Shown here: positions 62,303 through 64,000 of the stretch, piece by piece | Layout of the letters: each line of letters starts with the position of its first letter | How positions within the stretch are numbered: position 1 is the first letter of the stretch | NCBI RefSeq assembly: GCF_041260155.1 | Contig: NC_091942.1 | Span: 6,882,001-6,946,000, forward strand | Direction: 5' to 3' | From: Ptychodera flava | Taxonomy: Eukaryota > Hemichordata > Enteropneusta > Ptychoderidae | DNA length: 64,000 nucleotides | Program-made: the position numbers and the translations under genes | The notes under the pieces: generated by a model | The model's database searches: none | Seen by the model: the letters and a program-made list of their open reading frames with translations, nothing else | Told to the model about the DNA's origin: nothing

Positions 62303-62542
62303 CAGTTAAAAATTGGCCGACTAGCGGGAAATACAGTACTCGTTAAAATAAAGAGCAAAGTTAAAACAAATACAGTAAAATACTAACCGACCAGCGGGAG
62401 ATAAAACACCTGCAAAGCAAGTCTCTGCTTTCCAAGTGTTTTATCTCCCGCTGGTCGGTTAGTATTTTACTGTATTTGTTTTAACTTTGCTCTTTATTTT
62501 AACGAGTACTGTATTTCCCGCTAGTCGGCCAATTTTTTACTG
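62303..62542. mobile_element. Palindromic TA-target MITE with a related MITE at its dyad centre
   Basis: The outer ends read CAGT(T/A)AAAAATTGGCCGAC inward from both sides, with TA at 62301-62302 and 62543-62544. The whole 240 bp is one inverted repeat. An inner unit (62373-62472) has its own ends CAGTAAAATACTAACCGACC, sharing the AGCGGGA core with the outer ends, and its own TA borders (62371-62372, 62473-62474). Removing the inner unit leaves a near-perfect 140-bp palindrome whose exact centre is TA. CAGT ends and TA targets indicate Tc1/mariner mobilisation. No coding capacity. Confidence 0.88.
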
Positions 62543-62826
62543 TATTCCTTCACACTTGCTGCAGTTTTATCTCTTTTGAGGTCATTTGTAATTTTCAATG
62601 ATCTCATACTACTGTTTTATGAAAGTATTTCATTGGAGGGGAAGACTGGAATGGCAACAAGTCATAACATAAAGTTGAAAGACAGCTTTTCATGGGGCAT
62701 TTTATACTTTAGACGTACAAGCTCTTCCTTGATACACCTTGAATTTCCTTCAGACAAATCTCTATCCAATTCACACTTGCACATTCAAACCAAAAACAGG
62801 ACATCTCATTTTACAGGTCACATTGT
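62543..62826. other. Short non-coding stretch between MITE and RPL3 copy B
   Basis: Nothing recognised. This is the region downstream of the RPL3 copy B poly(A) signal. Confidence 0.4.
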
Positions 62827-62832
62827 TTTATT
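62827..62832 (-). terminator. Poly(A) signal of RPL3 copy B
   Basis: AATAAA on the minus strand, about 60 nt after the stop codon of copy B. Confidence 0.75.
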
Positions 62833-62891
62833 GTATGGCTCCTTTGACAAGTTACAGAACTGGAGTAGCCATTAATAGTAAACAATGTTGT

Positions 62892-63866
62892 TTAGGAAGC
62901 AGCGGTTTCCTTCTTGACCTTATCCTTCTTGAGTGGACCCTGTAAGAGCAAAAAAAAAAGTAGGAGTTAGTATTAATGCACTTGCAAAGAGTGATATTTT
63001 TGCTGCACCATTCTATTGTACCTTTGTGAGGTATGATGGATGTGAACTATGCCACTTTTTATCTTTTCAGTATACACAAATGTTTTAATCATTTATCAGG
63101 GGACTCAAATACATGTTTGTCAAGATTGGTAACAATGTAGTTGTTAGTTGTTGATCTTTGGGCATGAAACCTCTGTAATGTTTCTGCTGTCTTCTAATCA
63201 TTGCCTTTGCATGCTGCAATTACCTCAATCTTTATGAGATCAGGTGTTTTTCATGACGTGGAAGTGTGTCCATCACAATTACTGGGCTAGTAAACGTTGT
63301 GAAGATTTCACAGTTATCATGTATGGTGTATGGACAATATTCATGGCTGTGACTCAATATTAGGTGTGGGTATGGGGATATCAGAAGTTGACTTGAAATG
63401 CATGTTGCACTCACCATGAAAGTCTGCTTCTCATTGTGTGTCTGGAAGCGACCATGTCCAAACTTGGATGATGTATCAATGAATTTCAGGGAGATCTTCT
63501 CAGTGGCTCTACGTGAGGTCTGTGTCAGCAGAGACTGTGAACATAAAAATAAAAATCAATACATCAATAAGATGCAGGAATCTGTGACCTGACACAAGAT
63601 GTTATGGACACAAGAATCACACAAAAATTTCCATTGCCGTTATGACGTCTTAACAACCCTGCGGAAATTATGTGCATTTCTTCATGTTACAAAATAGTTG
63701 CCATTTTCTCTGGATAATTTCTGATGTACTATTTTTTACCTGCAACGAATTTTAGGGTCTATTTACTTACCTTACGCAGTGTCAGTACACGTTTCTTTGG
63801 ACCAATAACGCATCCCTTGAGCATCAGGAAGTCATTCTTCACCTCACCATAATGTGGAAAGCCACC
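62892..63866 (-). CDS. RPL3: Ribosomal protein L3 (uL3), copy B, last three exons (gene continues past the window)
   Basis: Exons on the minus strand in transcription order: 63771-63866 ([20 protein letters not shown]..., 32 codons), 63415-63534 ([20 protein letters not shown]..., 40 codons) and 62892-62939 ([15 protein letters not shown], stop). All junctions are GT-AG at exactly the same codons as in copy A, so the two genes arose by duplication with introns, not by retroposition. Differences from copy A in the shared 72 codons before the tail are few: Glu for Leu in HYG(E/L)VKN, Ile for Val, Thr for Val, Ser for Asn, and HNEKQTF for PEEKQKF. The tail is different. Glu in HYGEV and the tail KVKKETAAS look closer to canonical RPL3, so copy B may be the standard gene; that is a tentative inference. 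The upstream exons lie beyond 64000. Confidence 0.95.
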
Positions 63867-64000
63867 CTGTAAAGTAGAGTTGATATTCCCTTTAGTTGCT
63901 TCAGAAGATATTGTCACATTATTGCAATATCATTGGTTTCTTATACATAGCAGATGACTAAGAATGGTATACACCTCGCATGATAACCCTTTAGACCAGC

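Overview
The window is AT-rich animal nuclear DNA: spliced ribosomal protein genes, intron-rich spacing, eukaryotic tRNA-Trp genes with Pol III terminators, LINEs, and many short inverted-repeat transposons. Nothing fixes the species. An invertebrate, most likely an invertebrate deuterostome, is my inference from the protein sequences and the repeat mix.

Layout. (1) 1-6.2 kb: two identical tRNA-Trp(CCA) genes on the minus strand bracket a head-to-tail duplication of about 0.7 kb and a 5'-truncated L1/Tx1-like LINE with target-site duplications. (2) 6.2-21 kb: mostly non-coding, with a 470 bp hAT-like MITE, a CpG-rich putative first exon or promoter near 9.5-9.8 kb carrying a perfect RFX-type X-box, a TC/AC microsatellite, and a 2.04 kb foldback element at 18.55-20.60 kb. 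The two arms of that element, about 1 kb each, carry dense AATTAATT arrays. (3) 21.3-22.9 kb: an intronless 256-codon gene of unknown function. (4) 23.5-27.5 kb: a small MITE and a second L1/Tx1-like LINE, itself interrupted by a 503 bp piggyBac-type (TTAA) MITE. (5) 27.5-36.8 kb: non-coding, with dispersed repeats and a nested pair of MITEs (a TA-target element inside a 4-bp-TSD element). (6) 36.8-39.0 kb: a single-exon ankyrin-repeat gene of ANKRD34-like architecture with TATA/Inr promoter and poly(A) signal. (7) 39-52.6 kb: no supported gene, with microsatellites and dispersed repeats. (8) 52.6-64 kb: two head-to-tail copies of the ribosomal protein L3 gene on the minus strand. The first is complete in nine coding exons (405 aa). 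Only the last three exons of the second are inside the window.

The genes do not form an operon or pathway. RPL3 and tRNA-Trp are translation genes; the ankyrin protein and the orphan protein are unrelated neighbours. The most notable structures are the 2 kb foldback element, the RPL3 tandem duplication with diverged C-termini, the palindrome-in-palindrome MITE at 62.3 kb, and the nested and family-level MITE evidence with readable target-site duplications.
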